Assembly: GCA_000383715.1 (NCBI GenBank)
Contig: KB911839.1
Coordinates: forward strand, 153,660-217,659
From: Verrucomicrobia bacterium SCGC AAA164-E04
Lineage (GTDB): Bacteria; Verrucomicrobiota; Verrucomicrobiia; Limisphaerales; AAA164-E04
DNA length: 64,000 bases
Direction: 5' to 3'
The stretch's first letter is position 1; each line of letters opens with the position of its first letter. Shown here piece after piece: positions 45,101 through 53,557 of the stretch. Below the pieces are notes generated by a model. The model had not been told where the DNA came from and made no database searches. It saw nothing but the letters and a program-made list of their open reading frames with translations. Both the position numbers and the translations under genes were made by a program.

Positions 45101-45890
45101 TCAGGCCGACGTTCTCCTCTGTGATCTCGATCTTCTGAAGTGATTCCATTACGACTCGATCGTCTTCCTGGTACTTGGCCGCCAAATGGGTTGGGAATAA
45201 ATCAAAATCTGTTTTACCCAGGATTTCTTGTGAAGTCTTCCCAATCGCTTTGCAAAAGTTTTGATTTGCAAAGGTAAACTCACCTTTTGTGTCTTTGCGT
45301 ATGATGTGCTGGGGAAGGCTTTCGACAAGGTTATGGTAGAATGCCTCGGAATCGTCGTAAGCCTTTTTGATTTTCTGATGTTCGTCTGAAAGTTTGTGTA
45401 ATTCGCTTGTCGCTGTTCCCATGAAAATAGTCCCTGCAGCGTGTTTGGATAATATGTCCAAGGACTCCATTTGCTCCACGGTTAAACGATGTTGGCTTTT
45501 GTCCATGATGCTCAGGACACCGAGTGGAGCATTCTGCTTGCTCCTGATGGGGAATCCTGCCATGAACTTGAAATTCCATGGGGCTTTTGACAGACATGAT
45601 CGTTCACCGTCCAATTCAACAGATGTATCCTTGATGACGATGGAATGGTCACTCGCCAGAACCTTTTTGCAAAAAGGTAGCTCATGATGCTGAGATGAAG
45701 GTTCCCAGTTTCTCCCCGCATAAATATCCAGCTTCCCGCCATTAAGCAGATGAATCATTGCCGTTTTGCAGCCTGAGACTGTTGAAGCCAGCTGTACTAT
45801 TTGGTGAAGTTCATCGACACCGCTGACAACCTGCTTACGGTCTGATTGCTGTGCGGCTTGATACGAATCTTGGGAGGCTTCTGGTTTCAT
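42165..45890 (-). CDS. Hybrid sensor histidine kinase with GAF, three PAS, two receivers and HPt
   Basis: 1241 residues from the ATG at 45890, 11 bases past the stop of the MATE gene, so the two may be coupled. In order (approximate residues): GAF (20-150), PAS (175-295; TKGEFTFANQNFCKAIG), PAS (305-420), PAS (435-560; EGRYIEANPALARIYG), HisKA (575-640; ANMSHEIRTPMNGIIG with the phospho-His), HATPase_c (685-800; QVLTNLIGNAIKFT, GTGLGLAITR), a receiver-like domain (820-940) lacking the phospho-acceptor Asp, a complete receiver (970-1095; IILMDCQMPDLDGYE) and an HPt domain (1135-1235; RSAHSFKGSANNMG). No membrane segment is seen, so it senses cytosolic signals. Target unknown. The first receiver has Asn at the Asp position (YVIVNAALPDQSG). 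Confidence 0.9.
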   Translation of the reverse strand: MKPEASQDSYQAAQQSDRKQVVSGVDELHQIVQLASTVSGCKTAMIHLLNGGKLDIYAGRNWEPSSQHHELPFCKKVLASDHSIVIKDTSVELDGERSCLSKAPWNFKFMAGFPIRSKQNAPLGVLSIMDKSQHRLTVEQMESLDILSKHAAGTIFMGTATSELHKLSDEHQKIKKAYDDSEAFYHNLVESLPQHIIRKDTKGEFTFANQNFCKAIGKTSQEILGKTDFDLFPTHLAAKYQEDDRVVMESLQKIEITEENVGLNETKSYVHVIKTPIFDPSGKVVGTQGIFWDVTDKKKTEYELTLERRLLRSLLETIPDHVYFKDKKSQFIRCSRELSDRLGLKDPSAAEGKTDFHFFSEEHAKPAFQDDMEIIRTGQPIINKIEKETWRNGEVGWVLTSKMPYKDEDGNIIGTFGVSKDISKLIQTEEKLRKTEQKYRDIFEQAVEGIFQSTPEGRYIEANPALARIYGYKSTAALLGSLTNIQQQLYVDPSRRQEFARLMKEDGEVHEFESEIYRKDGRKIWIAETARSVRDDEGKTLYYEGIVEDISERKQAEAALQYARDAAMESNRLKSVFLANMSHEIRTPMNGIIGMSSLLRQTTLSEDQIYFADTIESSALGLLRLINDILDFSKIESGKMTIENEPFNFAENVEQTVSLLADQAQTKGLEFILDIDCETPSMVLGDRIRIQQVLTNLIGNAIKFTHAGEVRIKIAPQSHQNGICWLKFQVIDSGIGIKPEAREDIFEAFIQADNSMARKYGGTGLGLAITRQLVELMKGRLRLESETGKGSCFWFTLPLEAKRLRQSRKKQPTYEWSGQKILIIEPNDHCQEALAPILRNYQMDYHFVDKGRRGLTELSKEHHDSKPYHYVIVNAALPDQSGLEFCQMFNALQFSPKPEVILMSNFGNRLSKAHLKKHGVSMVVNKPVTQRSLTRGFRRICQVDKTGLDTQFLSISDTSSLVIPSLQTAEMPNQQVLIVEDNPVNQSVAEHMLKRLGYQPATADSGEKALEMMQKNHYPIILMDCQMPDLDGYETTKKIREMESCEQSGSQHPCRIIAMTANSMDDDRQKCLDAGMDDYVSKPVLLPTLSTALKNATSNSVPIEKNDCDQKFSTEHKPEQSGFDNINTDILKQFLNPEGSTKKGILPKLVQMFCEKEIPKRLNEMNTAMDTGSKDKLIRSAHSFKGSANNMGAQKLADLCSELESSADQITEDQTLKLINLIKNESKATKQSLQQFLASVK

Positions 45891-45900
45891 GGATTCCTTG

Positions 45901-47259
45901 TCAATTCTTTGAATGCTGAACACTGGCTTCACTCATGCGACTTAAAATACGATGACCATAAAATAAAGTAAATATTGCTGCGCTCCAGGTCACGCCAAAG
46001 ATTCCCCACCAGATACCTTGTAATTTCCAGTCCAGTACGAAGGCCAGTAGATAGAAGACAGCGCATGGTGCAATAATTTGTCGGTAAAGACCGATCCAAA
46101 GCGCAATCATCGGTTTTTTAAGACCCTGAAGCATGAAGACCGTTTGAAAGAGGATCACGTAGGAGCAAAGTGTGAAAGAAGCTATGCGCAGGTATTCCGC
46201 TCCGATAGACGATACTTGCTCGTTGTCCGTAAAAAAACGCATCATCATGGGTGCAGCAAAATACAATGCGATGCCACCGGTGATCATCATTATTAATCCA
46301 GCATTCATGGCAACTTTTCTCATTTCCATGATCCTGTCCATTCGGCCAGCGCCGTTATTTTGACCCGTCAGCGTCAATACTGCAATATTCAGCCCTATGG
46401 TCGGCAGCAGGATGATTTGTTCGATCCTGGTTGCAATGCCATAGGCGGCTACTCCTTCCTTACTGAAAAAACTGATAAACCAGGTGATCACAAAAATGCC
46501 CGCAGCAACCGTCATCATATTGATCGAAGCAGGTATTCCCTGTCTGGCCAACTGTCCCCATGCTGAGAATTTCGGCTTCCATCGCTGAAGTGTCAGAGGG
46601 TATCTCAGCTTGGAAGCCGATACCCTCCATGCCAGATAGAAGCATCCCAGGGCTTGGATCAAAACGGTCGCCAGAGCGATTCCGCGAATGCCCATGGCTG
46701 GCAATCCAATCCCGCCGTACATAAACCATGGATCCAGAATGAGATTCAGAACAAACCCAATGATCAGCAGATTGCGATAACTTTTTGTATCGCCCTGAGC
46801 GTTCAAAGTGGCGTTCAAGATCGACTGGCCAATAAAGAACAGAGTACCTGTCAGGATGCAGTTCATGTAAGTCAGGGTGATATCCAGATACTCACCCTCG
46901 GCCCCAAGTAGCCCAAAAAGAAAAGGAAACGTGAGGAATCCGACAATCATCAGTATCACGCCCGTGCAGAGACTGAACATGACCGACTGTGTCGCCATGT
47001 CTCGAGCGCCCTCCAGATCATCTGCTCCGAGCGCATTGGAGACAAGGGCCGTGGCTCCTTGTGAAATGCCGGCGCTGACTGCAATGAGAATGAAAAAAAC
47101 CGGGAAAGAGACGGATAATGCAGCGAGCGCATCCACGGACAACAATCCCGCAAAATAAGTGTCTACCACATTGTACATCGTGTTGAAAAAGAAGCCAACA
47201 CTGGCTGGAACTGCCAGCCGTTTGATGAGTTGAGGGATCGGGTCGTTCGTTAAATTCAT
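45901..47259 (-). CDS. MATE-family efflux transporter
   Basis: 452 residues, usual MATE length, with about twelve hydrophobic helices; visible landmarks are PIPQLIKRLAVPASVGFFF at the start, TYFAGLLSVDALAALSVSF in TM2, SQGATALVSNALGAD and FSLCTGVILMIVGFLTF, the mid-protein GNL-like junction ARQGIPASINMMTVA, and FISFFSKEGVAAYGIATRIE. It would export organic cations or drugs against Na+ or H+. It lies directly upstream of the hybrid kinase on the same strand. No specificity can be deduced. Intact. Confidence 0.9.
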   Translation of the reverse strand: MNLTNDPIPQLIKRLAVPASVGFFFNTMYNVVDTYFAGLLSVDALAALSVSFPVFFILIAVSAGISQGATALVSNALGADDLEGARDMATQSVMFSLCTGVILMIVGFLTFPFLFGLLGAEGEYLDITLTYMNCILTGTLFFIGQSILNATLNAQGDTKSYRNLLIIGFVLNLILDPWFMYGGIGLPAMGIRGIALATVLIQALGCFYLAWRVSASKLRYPLTLQRWKPKFSAWGQLARQGIPASINMMTVAAGIFVITWFISFFSKEGVAAYGIATRIEQIILLPTIGLNIAVLTLTGQNNGAGRMDRIMEMRKVAMNAGLIMMITGGIALYFAAPMMMRFFTDNEQVSSIGAEYLRIASFTLCSYVILFQTVFMLQGLKKPMIALWIGLYRQIIAPCAVFYLLAFVLDWKLQGIWWGIFGVTWSAAIFTLFYGHRILSRMSEASVQHSKN

Positions 47260-47373
47260 TCCAGTGCGTTTTGCCTGTCATGATCTTGAGGGTCTGGATG
47301 GGTATAACAAGCGGCTTTTTAAATCTTCAGGATTTAAATTTGTTCTGTTGTTGCATAAAGTGACCGGCAATCA

Positions 47374-48159
47374 ATGTTTGAACTTAATCTAAGCAAACGT
47401 CTGGGCGAAGCTTTGGATCCATTAGCTGTGATATGGGTTCTGCTATTATGCATTGCCTGGCGATTTCGAAAACTCAAGGAACACAAGACCAGTGCAGCTG
47501 TTTTCTTCCTGTGGGCCGTGGTATGGTGTTTAGGAGCAACGCCGTTGTCCGACTGGCTGCTGGCAAAGCTCGAGCGACCTTACATTGTCAGCGATTGGGC
47601 AGCTCTACCGAAGGCGGATGCCGTGATTTGTCTGGGAGGGGGATTATTTCCGCACTCGGGGGAAGCGCTTGGGATCACGGCCAGTGATGCTTTCGACCGT
47701 TATCTGACTGCATTCGATTTGATGGAATCCGGTAAAGCGGACAATCTCGTATTTGGAGGAAGTGATTATGAGATCAATGGAACCATCACTTCTGGGGGGC
47801 AATTGCTGAATGAGTGGCGAACAAGATGGGGGATGGTCAAAGGCGAAGTGCATTTTTTGGATAACTCCCACACGACGCGTGATGAAGCGGTCAGAGTACA
47901 TGAACTTGTCAAAAGCAAGAACTGGGAAACCCTTTATCTAGTGACCTCTGCCTGGCATATGAAGCGAGCCGAAGCCGTTTTTCGAAAGCATGGAGTCAAC
48001 GTGCAGCCAGTGGGATGCGATTTCAAAGGGTATGCAACTACTGCGAAAAAGCGAAGATGGAAATTGTTTCCTCAATCCGGTAACTTTCAAAAATTACATG
48101 AATTTGCCCATGAAATAGTAGGTTATCAATATTATCGATGGCGGGGGTGGATTGAATGA
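47374..48159 (+). CDS. YdcF/ElyC-family (DUF218) membrane protein
   Basis: 261 residues. Two N-terminal hydrophobic segments (LDPLAVIWVLLLCIAW and AAVFFLWAVVWCLGATP) anchor the DUF218 domain: KADAVICLGGGLFPH, AFDRYLTAFDLMESGKADNL, VFGGSDYEINGT, HFLDNSHTTRDEAVR and LVTSAWHMKRAEAVFRKHG, all standard. ElyC-type members affect cell-wall precursor handling; the precise reaction is not known. The stop overlaps the next gene start by four bases, so this gene shares a transcript with a histidine kinase and probably a response regulator, suggesting an envelope-related signal. Confidence 0.85.
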   Translation: MFELNLSKRLGEALDPLAVIWVLLLCIAWRFRKLKEHKTSAAVFFLWAVVWCLGATPLSDWLLAKLERPYIVSDWAALPKADAVICLGGGLFPHSGEALGITASDAFDRYLTAFDLMESGKADNLVFGGSDYEINGTITSGGQLLNEWRTRWGMVKGEVHFLDNSHTTRDEAVRVHELVKSKNWETLYLVTSAWHMKRAEAVFRKHGVNVQPVGCDFKGYATTAKKRRWKLFPQSGNFQKLHEFAHEIVGYQYYRWRGWIE

Positions 48160-48917
48160 ACTTCGAAGAACTCGATAAGTTGCCTAAAAGCTCCTTGCTT
48201 GCCTTGTTGAAGGATGCTTTGGTGAAAAACGGAAGTGGCCCATCACTCACATCGTTCAAGCGACCTGCCTCCAATCAACTTGCTGAGTTGATTGAGGCAG
48301 ACAAACTCAAGCTTTCGCGCGAATTACACGACGACCTTTGTCCTCATCTCACCTGCCTTGAAATGGGGCTGCACGCCATTCAAATCGATGCGTCCATGAC
48401 GGAAGAGGAGAGAAGCGAAAAGATAGGCAACCTTCTCAAAGTGGTCCAAAATGCCCTTCTTCAAACCCGAACGATGATCGCAGGGGCAGATCTCTCCCAT
48501 ATCGAAGAAGCGAGTTTGCCACAAGCGATCTCCAGTTGGGTGAATCTGATGAACTCTGTGCTTCCCATGGAATTGAAATCCGTTGTGTCTCATGATGACA
48601 TTGCTCTGCATTCGCCCACGGCGGGTGTGCACATATATCGCATCGCACAAGAATCCATACAAAATGCGATCAAGCATTCAGCAGCTTCGCTCGTTGAAGT
48701 GCGGCTTGAGGTGCAGGGGGAGGATCTGTTATTGATTGTGCAGGACAACGGGAAGGGGAAAGTTGAGGATGGGCAATTGGGTGAAACCGGTTGTGGTGTC
48801 TCCAACATGCGATTTCGCAGTCAATTGTTGCATGCTCAACTGAGTTTTTGTGAGAATACACCCCAGGGTGTGAAAGTAATATGTCGCATTCCATCGGTGA
48901 TATTACACGCCAATTAA
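48156..48917 (+). CDS. Cytosolic histidine kinase, NarX/LiaS-type (HisKA_3)
   Basis: 253 residues, no membrane segment and a short sensory part (residues ~1-45). HisKA_3 is clear: KLSRELHDDLCPHLTCLEMGL with the phospho-His in ELHDDL, then VQNALLQTRTMIAGADLSH. HATPase_c follows: YRIAQESIQNAIKHSAAS, LLIVQDNGKGK and TGCGVSNMRFRSQL. The partner response regulator is encoded 38 bases downstream. Its input probably comes through the YdcF protein or another soluble partner since it lacks its own sensor. Overlap with ydcF is four bases. Intact. Confidence 0.9.
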   Translation: MNFEELDKLPKSSLLALLKDALVKNGSGPSLTSFKRPASNQLAELIEADKLKLSRELHDDLCPHLTCLEMGLHAIQIDASMTEEERSEKIGNLLKVVQNALLQTRTMIAGADLSHIEEASLPQAISSWVNLMNSVLPMELKSVVSHDDIALHSPTAGVHIYRIAQESIQNAIKHSAASLVEVRLEVQGEDLLLIVQDNGKGKVEDGQLGETGCGVSNMRFRSQLLHAQLSFCENTPQGVKVICRIPSVILHAN

Positions 48918-48955
48918 ACGAACCAAGCCTCACTTTGAATTCAATGCTTTGAACC

Positions 48956-49645
48956 ATGGTCAAGACCGAATCAGAACCCACCCGTTCCATTTTTGTTGTC
49001 GACGATCATCCTCTGATTCGTGCCGGAATCAGGGAATCGATAGATGTGCATGCATCATTGACCCTCATAGGTGAGTCCGACAATGCGGATGATACACTGG
49101 AGAAAGTTCAAAAACTCAAACCTGATTTGTTGATCGTTGACCTGACTCTGCGCGGACGCAGTGGTTTGGAACTCATCAAGGATTTAAGGAAAGTTCAGCC
49201 TGAAGTGGAAATACTTGTCTTTTCCATGCATGAGGAAACCTTTTATGCAGAACGTGTTTTGAGGGCAGGTGCCCGTGGATACGTCATGAAATCTGAAGGA
49301 GCCAAACAGCTGGTTGAGGCCATTCAAACCATATTGAAAGGCGAAGTCCATGTAAGTGATCTTGTTGCCAGTAATTTTTTAAATAATTTAACTGGACGGA
49401 AAAGGAAGACTTCATCTTCACCCGTGAGCCACCTGACAGATAGAGAGCTGGAAGTCCTGGCCCTCGTAGGAAAGGCGCGTGAAAGTCGTGAGATTGCCAA
49501 ACTTTTGAGTATGAGCGTCAAAACAGTGGAAGCCCACAGGGCAAGCATTCGTCAGAAACTCGATATCAAAACAAGGGCAGAGCTCGTTCGATTTGCGGTG
49601 CTTTGGGGCGAAGACACCAAGATGGATGGCATGAGTCAATCATGA
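48956..49645 (+). CDS. NarL/FixJ-family response regulator
   Basis: 229 residues: a receiver domain with the acidic pocket FVVDDHPLIR, phospho-Asp in LLIVDLTLRGRSG, the Thr/Ser VFSMHEE and Lys of YVMKSEGAK, then a linker and a LuxR-type HTH (DRELEVLALVGKARESREIA, LLSMSVKTVEAHRAS). It is the natural partner of the NarX-like kinase just upstream and probably controls promoters with NarL-type sites. Targets are unknown; the pilin-like gene that follows after 140 bases is not obviously in the unit. Intact. Confidence 0.93.
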   Translation: MVKTESEPTRSIFVVDDHPLIRAGIRESIDVHASLTLIGESDNADDTLEKVQKLKPDLLIVDLTLRGRSGLELIKDLRKVQPEVEILVFSMHEETFYAERVLRAGARGYVMKSEGAKQLVEAIQTILKGEVHVSDLVASNFLNNLTGRKRKTSSSPVSHLTDRELEVLALVGKARESREIAKLLSMSVKTVEAHRASIRQKLDIKTRAELVRFAVLWGEDTKMDGMSQS

Positions 49646-49785
49646 TGAATATGCTTTTTGTTGATAGTAAGTGTTAACCCTTGGTTTCAAATAGTGGTAA
49701 CACCGATTGATGTTCATAGGCACATTCATGCATTGTCTTTCCGAGCAACCCAAAAACTCATTACAATATCTCAATATATAATAGT

Positions 49786-50559
49786 ATGAACCAACGTTTG
49801 AAAAAAACGAAATTAGGTGCTTTCACGCTCATCGAGCTGCTGGTCGTGATTGCAATCATCGCCATTTTGGCGGGCATGCTGTTGCCGGCATTGGCCAAAG
49901 CCAAAGCCAAAGCACAGAAAATCAAGTGCGTCAGTAACCTCAAAAACGTGGGACTCGGATTCCGCATTTATGCAACGGATAATGGTGATCTTTATCCAAT
50001 GCAAGTGCCTGATGACCAAGGTGGTTCTGCCAGTGCTGTCGATCGTCGCACAGGTGCAACTCAGGTATGGAGGCATTTCCTGTCTCTCTCCAATGAGTTG
50101 CAAACTCCAAAAATCGTGCTTTGCCCCAGTGATGGTCTAGGTCGTGTTGAGTCCACAACTTGGAACACCAACCGTATTCGTTCTTCACGCGACAATGTTC
50201 AGGAAGCATTCAGTGCGAACCAGAATATCAGTTACTTCGTAGGATTTGATGCAGACGAAACCCTGCCACAGAGTCTTCTGTCAGGTGATCGTAACATCAC
50301 AAACAGTGATCGTGCTCAAATTGATGACGGCGTTGTTTTCCAATTCCGCATGCGCGCTCGTCGCACAGACGCACGTCCATTGCCAAATCCAACTCCTGGA
50401 TATGACAAAAACATCCATGATCTAGCCGGTAACGTTGCAATGGGTGATGGTAGTGTTCAAGGATTCAGTAACTCCAAGCTTGGTGTTGCCATCCGTGACG
50501 TAGGTATTGAAACTGTCCAACTCGCCGTTCCTGGTGATGAAGACTTCCGCGGACGTTGA
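49786..50559 (+). CDS. Type II secretion/prepilin-like protein (H-x-DG type)
   Basis: 257 residues starting [20 protein letters not shown], a prepilin leader: positively charged, then cleavable before [18 protein letters not shown] with the canonical Glu at +5. The next segment is [19 protein letters not shown], shared by the many pseudopilin-like proteins of Verrucomicrobia and Planctomycetes, and the end has the DUF1559-like [20 protein letters not shown] (H-x9-DG). A beta-rich C-terminal region between these is variable. It should be an extracellular fibre or secretion pseudopilin subunit. Followed by a strong terminator, so probably monocistronic. Confidence 0.9.
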   Translation: MNQRLKKTKLGAFTLIELLVVIAIIAILAGMLLPALAKAKAKAQKIKCVSNLKNVGLGFRIYATDNGDLYPMQVPDDQGGSASAVDRRTGATQVWRHFLSLSNELQTPKIVLCPSDGLGRVESTTWNTNRIRSSRDNVQEAFSANQNISYFVGFDADETLPQSLLSGDRNITNSDRAQIDDGVVFQFRMRARRTDARPLPNPTPGYDKNIHDLAGNVAMGDGSVQGFSNSKLGVAIRDVGIETVQLAVPGDEDFRGR

Positions 50560-50589
50560 TCCAACGTAATCGCAAAAATATCTTTCAGG

Positions 50590-50619
50590 GCGCTTCGGTT
50601 TTACCGAAGCGCTTTTTTT
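50590..50619 (+). terminator. Rho-independent terminator after the pilin-like gene
   Basis: GCGCTTCGGT, loop TTT, ACCGAAGCGC, then seven T. A 10-bp stem and clean T-run make this the clearest terminator in the window. It begins 31 bases after the stop codon. Confidence 0.9.
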
Positions 50620-50662
50620 GTCTGGTTTCCCGGCAGATACGATGGTTGATCGCGCAAAAGAG

Positions 50663-51565
50663 TTATCCGTTGATCAATCGGCGGAAAGTTGGTTCGATCA
50701 GAGGATCCTCAAATTTGAAGCCGCTTTCCAGTAGTTTGGCCGGGTTTGCTCTGCAGCTTGCGAGAAGGGTTGCGTTTCCCATCTCTCCAAAAAGAATCCT
50801 GACCGCAATAGAGGGAATTTTAAAAAAAACGGGTCGCCTAACCACTCTGGCCAATGTTTTTGCAAATGTTGTAAATCTGACTGGATGAGGGCTGGTGCAA
50901 TTAACCGGTCCACTCAGATTGGTGTTGGTTGCCAACATCTCAAGACACCTTGTCACGTCATCCAGAGACACCCAGGAAACCCATTGTTTGCCTGACCCTA
51001 GAACAGCACCACCCCCGAGCTTGAATATGGGAAGCATTTTCTTCAATGCTCCTCCATTTTTTGAAAGCACGAGGCCAAACCTCAATGAAATGGTTCTCGT
51101 TGAACTTGAAGTCAATGGGCCAAGTGCTCCCTCCCAATCTAATGCTAGATTACCCAGGAAATCTGTAGCTGCCGTCGAAGATTCGTGGACAATCTCATCA
51201 CCGCAATCACCATATATGCCTACTGCTGATGCATTCACCATCCAGGATGGTGGGGAAGAAGACGAAAGAATGGTTTTTACCAGAAGTTCTGTGGATTTTA
51301 TGCGGCTTTGAACCAATGAGTTCTTTTTTCTCTCCGTCCACCTGCCTTCTGCAATATTTTCTCCGGCAAGATTGATAACACCGTCAACGCCACTCAATGC
51401 TTTGGGGTCCAAGTTACCTGACAAAGGGTCCCAGTGAAACAATCTTGTATTGTCTGCTGCTGTGGAGTCCCTTGTCAATCCCACTACTTGATGTCCTCTA
51501 CGCTGAAAATGAGTTTGTGTGGCAGAGCCAATCAAACCAGAAACGCCTGTGATGAGTATCTTCAA
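50663..51565 (-). CDS. YfcH-like NAD-dependent epimerase/dehydratase (TIGR01777)
   Basis: 300 residues with the extended-SDR fold: ILITGVSGLIGSATQTHF (Rossmann motif), GVDGVINLAGENIAEGRW, NASAVGIYGDCGD in place of the usual YGxxxxE catalytic segment, ISLRFGLVLSKNGGALKKML and a C-terminal DUF1731 piece. Such proteins are often listed as sugar-nucleotide epimerase-like or cell-division-inhibitor-like; no substrate is known. It is co-directional with metF 18 bases upstream. Intact. Confidence 0.88.
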   Translation of the reverse strand: MKILITGVSGLIGSATQTHFQRRGHQVVGLTRDSTAADNTRLFHWDPLSGNLDPKALSGVDGVINLAGENIAEGRWTERKKNSLVQSRIKSTELLVKTILSSSSPPSWMVNASAVGIYGDCGDEIVHESSTAATDFLGNLALDWEGALGPLTSSSTRTISLRFGLVLSKNGGALKKMLPIFKLGGGAVLGSGKQWVSWVSLDDVTRCLEMLATNTNLSGPVNCTSPHPVRFTTFAKTLARVVRRPVFFKIPSIAVRILFGEMGNATLLASCRANPAKLLESGFKFEDPLIEPTFRRLING

Positions 51566-51582
51566 ATGTCAGTTTGCATTTA

Positions 51583-52476
51583 TCATCGATACCGGCTCAA
51601 GGCATCGACAACTCGATTGGTGGAGTATGATTTGTTGAGGCAGTAGAAGTGAAGTCCTGGAACTCCTGCGTCAAGAAGTGCCTCACATTGTCTTACCGCA
51701 TGCTCAATGCCGAATTCTGTGGCAGCTGCATCGTCTTCAGCGAGATCATCCAAACGATTCATCATGCTCTTGGGTATGCTGGCACCGCAAAGTTCAGTAA
51801 ATCGCTTGATTTGCCGTGTTGTCAGCACTGAAAGGATACCAGGAATGATCGGTTTGGTCATTCCTGTCTTTTTGACAAGGTGATCACGAAACCGGAAAAA
51901 GTCATCATTATCAAAGAATAACTGAGTGATGATGAAATCAGCTCCGGAATCAACTTTTTCTTTCAGCCTGTCCCAATCAACCTCTCGACCTTCCTTGCAG
52001 GCAATATGGCCCTCAGGAAAACCAGCGACACCAATGGAGAAATCAAATTCGGAACGAACAAATGCGACCAGATCTTTCGAATAAGTAAATCCGCCCTCAG
52101 TGGCTTCAAAATCTCCTTTACCTCCCGGTGGATCTCCACGCAGGGCAAGGATGTTTTTTATACCTGACTTGTTTGCCTCGATGAGAACCTGATTAACATC
52201 TTCACGTGTGGCATTGACACATGTGAGATGACTCATGCACGTCAACTGAAAGTCCTTCTGGATACGAGACACCATTTCAAGGGTTTTCCCGCGTGTACTT
52301 CCACCTGCCCCATAAGTAACTGAACAGTAATCCGGTTGAATCTTCAACAATTCAGGGAGTGCCGTATGAAATAACTGCGCTTCTCCTTTTTCTGTTTTAG
52401 GAGGGAAAAATTCAAAGGAAATAGCCGGTTTACCGGTCGCGATCTTATCCCTGTGAATGTCCTTGATATATTCCAT
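51583..52476 (-). CDS. metF: 5,10-methylenetetrahydrofolate reductase
   Basis: 297 residues, normal for bacterial MetF. ISFEFFPPKTEKGEAQLF opens the barrel, YGAGGSTRGKTLEMVSRI is the second motif, NILALRGDPPGGKGDFE and IGVAGFPEGHIACKE follow, then FIITQLFFDNDDFFRFRDH and GLHFYCLNKSYST at the end. The Asp and Glu of the FAD/NADH site (LRGDPP and the early SFEFFPP) are present. It makes 5-methyl-THF for methionine synthesis. Gene lies alone upstream of the YfcH-like gene; no SAM riboswitch is apparent in the 115 bases upstream. Confidence 0.95.
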   Translation of the reverse strand: MEYIKDIHRDKIATGKPAISFEFFPPKTEKGEAQLFHTALPELLKIQPDYCSVTYGAGGSTRGKTLEMVSRIQKDFQLTCMSHLTCVNATREDVNQVLIEANKSGIKNILALRGDPPGGKGDFEATEGGFTYSKDLVAFVRSEFDFSIGVAGFPEGHIACKEGREVDWDRLKEKVDSGADFIITQLFFDNDDFFRFRDHLVKKTGMTKPIIPGILSVLTTRQIKRFTELCGASIPKSMMNRLDDLAEDDAAATEFGIEHAVRQCEALLDAGVPGLHFYCLNKSYSTNRVVDALSRYR

Positions 52477-52591
52477 GCAAGTTCAGACTAAATCCGTCCT
52501 CAAGCTCTCGCAAGTATCTTTCAATGCAAATGCAATTTGTACATGATGGAAAAAAGCAGGAAAAATCCATGGCACTGAAATAGCACCTTCG

Positions 52592-53497
52592 ATGAATCAT
52601 TCTGACGTAAAAAGCGAACTCACACCGGCTTATTCAATTGTGCCTTTGCCGCACGGAAGACACTCAGTCCGCTCGGAGGCACATGGAGAGACATTTCATC
52701 CTCAAGTTGGACCGGAAGTCGAAGCTCGCTGTGTTTATTTCCATCCCATGCGTATTGAAGAGAGAATAAAGAGTTCAAGGAAACCGCTTTGCCTTTGGGA
52801 TATTGGGCTTGGAAGTGCAGGGAATGCCATCAACCTGATTCGTGAGCATGAGCATATCAAGGGTGGCATCGAGTTACACAGCTTTGATGCTTCGCTTGCG
52901 CCCCTGAAATTTGCATTGGGACATTCTGAATTGCTTGGTTACATGTGTGGTTTCGAATCTCTTGTAGAACAGTTGATTCAGGAAAAGGTGATCCAATTTC
53001 AATGGGGGCAGCTTGAAGTTTGTTGGCATTTGCATTTGGGAGATCTCAGGGAAGGATATCCTGACGACTCGATTTCAAGCACCTGCCCGGAGGCGGTTCT
53101 TTACGATCCTTATTCACCCGCAAAAAACCCGGAACTCTGGTCACTGAAAGCCTTTCAAACGATTAGAGAACAACTCAAGGCTCCATGCACATTGGCAACC
53201 TATTCACGCAGTACGAGCGTGCGGGTCGCCATGCTCTGTGCAGGTTTTTTCGTAGGGAAAGGAGGGGAGGTAGGCGAAAAGGAAGAAACGACAGTAGCCG
53301 CCACTCATCCGGAATTAGTCGAACCTTTGCTGGATGCGCTTTGGTTAAGGAAGGTCATGCATTCCACAAATGCGGAGCCCATCACTCATTTGCCTCATAA
53401 AAGATCCTTTGTTCGTCCGTCGACATGGTCCAAGTTGATTCAGCATCCACAATTTGAGCAATATTCATTTGCGCATGACCTTCCCGTGAGGCATTGA
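52592..53497 (+). CDS. MnmC-like (DUF752) SAM-dependent methyltransferase
   Basis: 301 residues with DUF752 features: SVRSEAHGETFHPQVGPEVEA at the start, WDIGLGSAGNAINLI for SAM binding, ELHSFDASLAPLKFAL, VLYDPYSPAKNPELWSLKAF (the DxxSPxxNPxLW catalytic motif of MnmC methyltransferase domains, with Tyr in place of Ala/Phe), and TLATYSRSTSVRVAMLCAGF. MnmC methylates 5-aminomethyl-uridine at the tRNA wobble position; this is a stand-alone methyltransferase without the FAD domain. It is followed by a glycosyltransferase gene 60 bases on. Function by family. Confidence 0.85.
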   Translation: MNHSDVKSELTPAYSIVPLPHGRHSVRSEAHGETFHPQVGPEVEARCVYFHPMRIEERIKSSRKPLCLWDIGLGSAGNAINLIREHEHIKGGIELHSFDASLAPLKFALGHSELLGYMCGFESLVEQLIQEKVIQFQWGQLEVCWHLHLGDLREGYPDDSISSTCPEAVLYDPYSPAKNPELWSLKAFQTIREQLKAPCTLATYSRSTSVRVAMLCAGFFVGKGGEVGEKEETTVAATHPELVEPLLDALWLRKVMHSTNAEPITHLPHKRSFVRPSTWSKLIQHPQFEQYSFAHDLPVRH

Positions 53498-53557
53498 TTT
53501 ATAGTCGCGATCATATGCCAAAACTCGAAAACCCACGGAGTCATTACTCCCCTCGAT

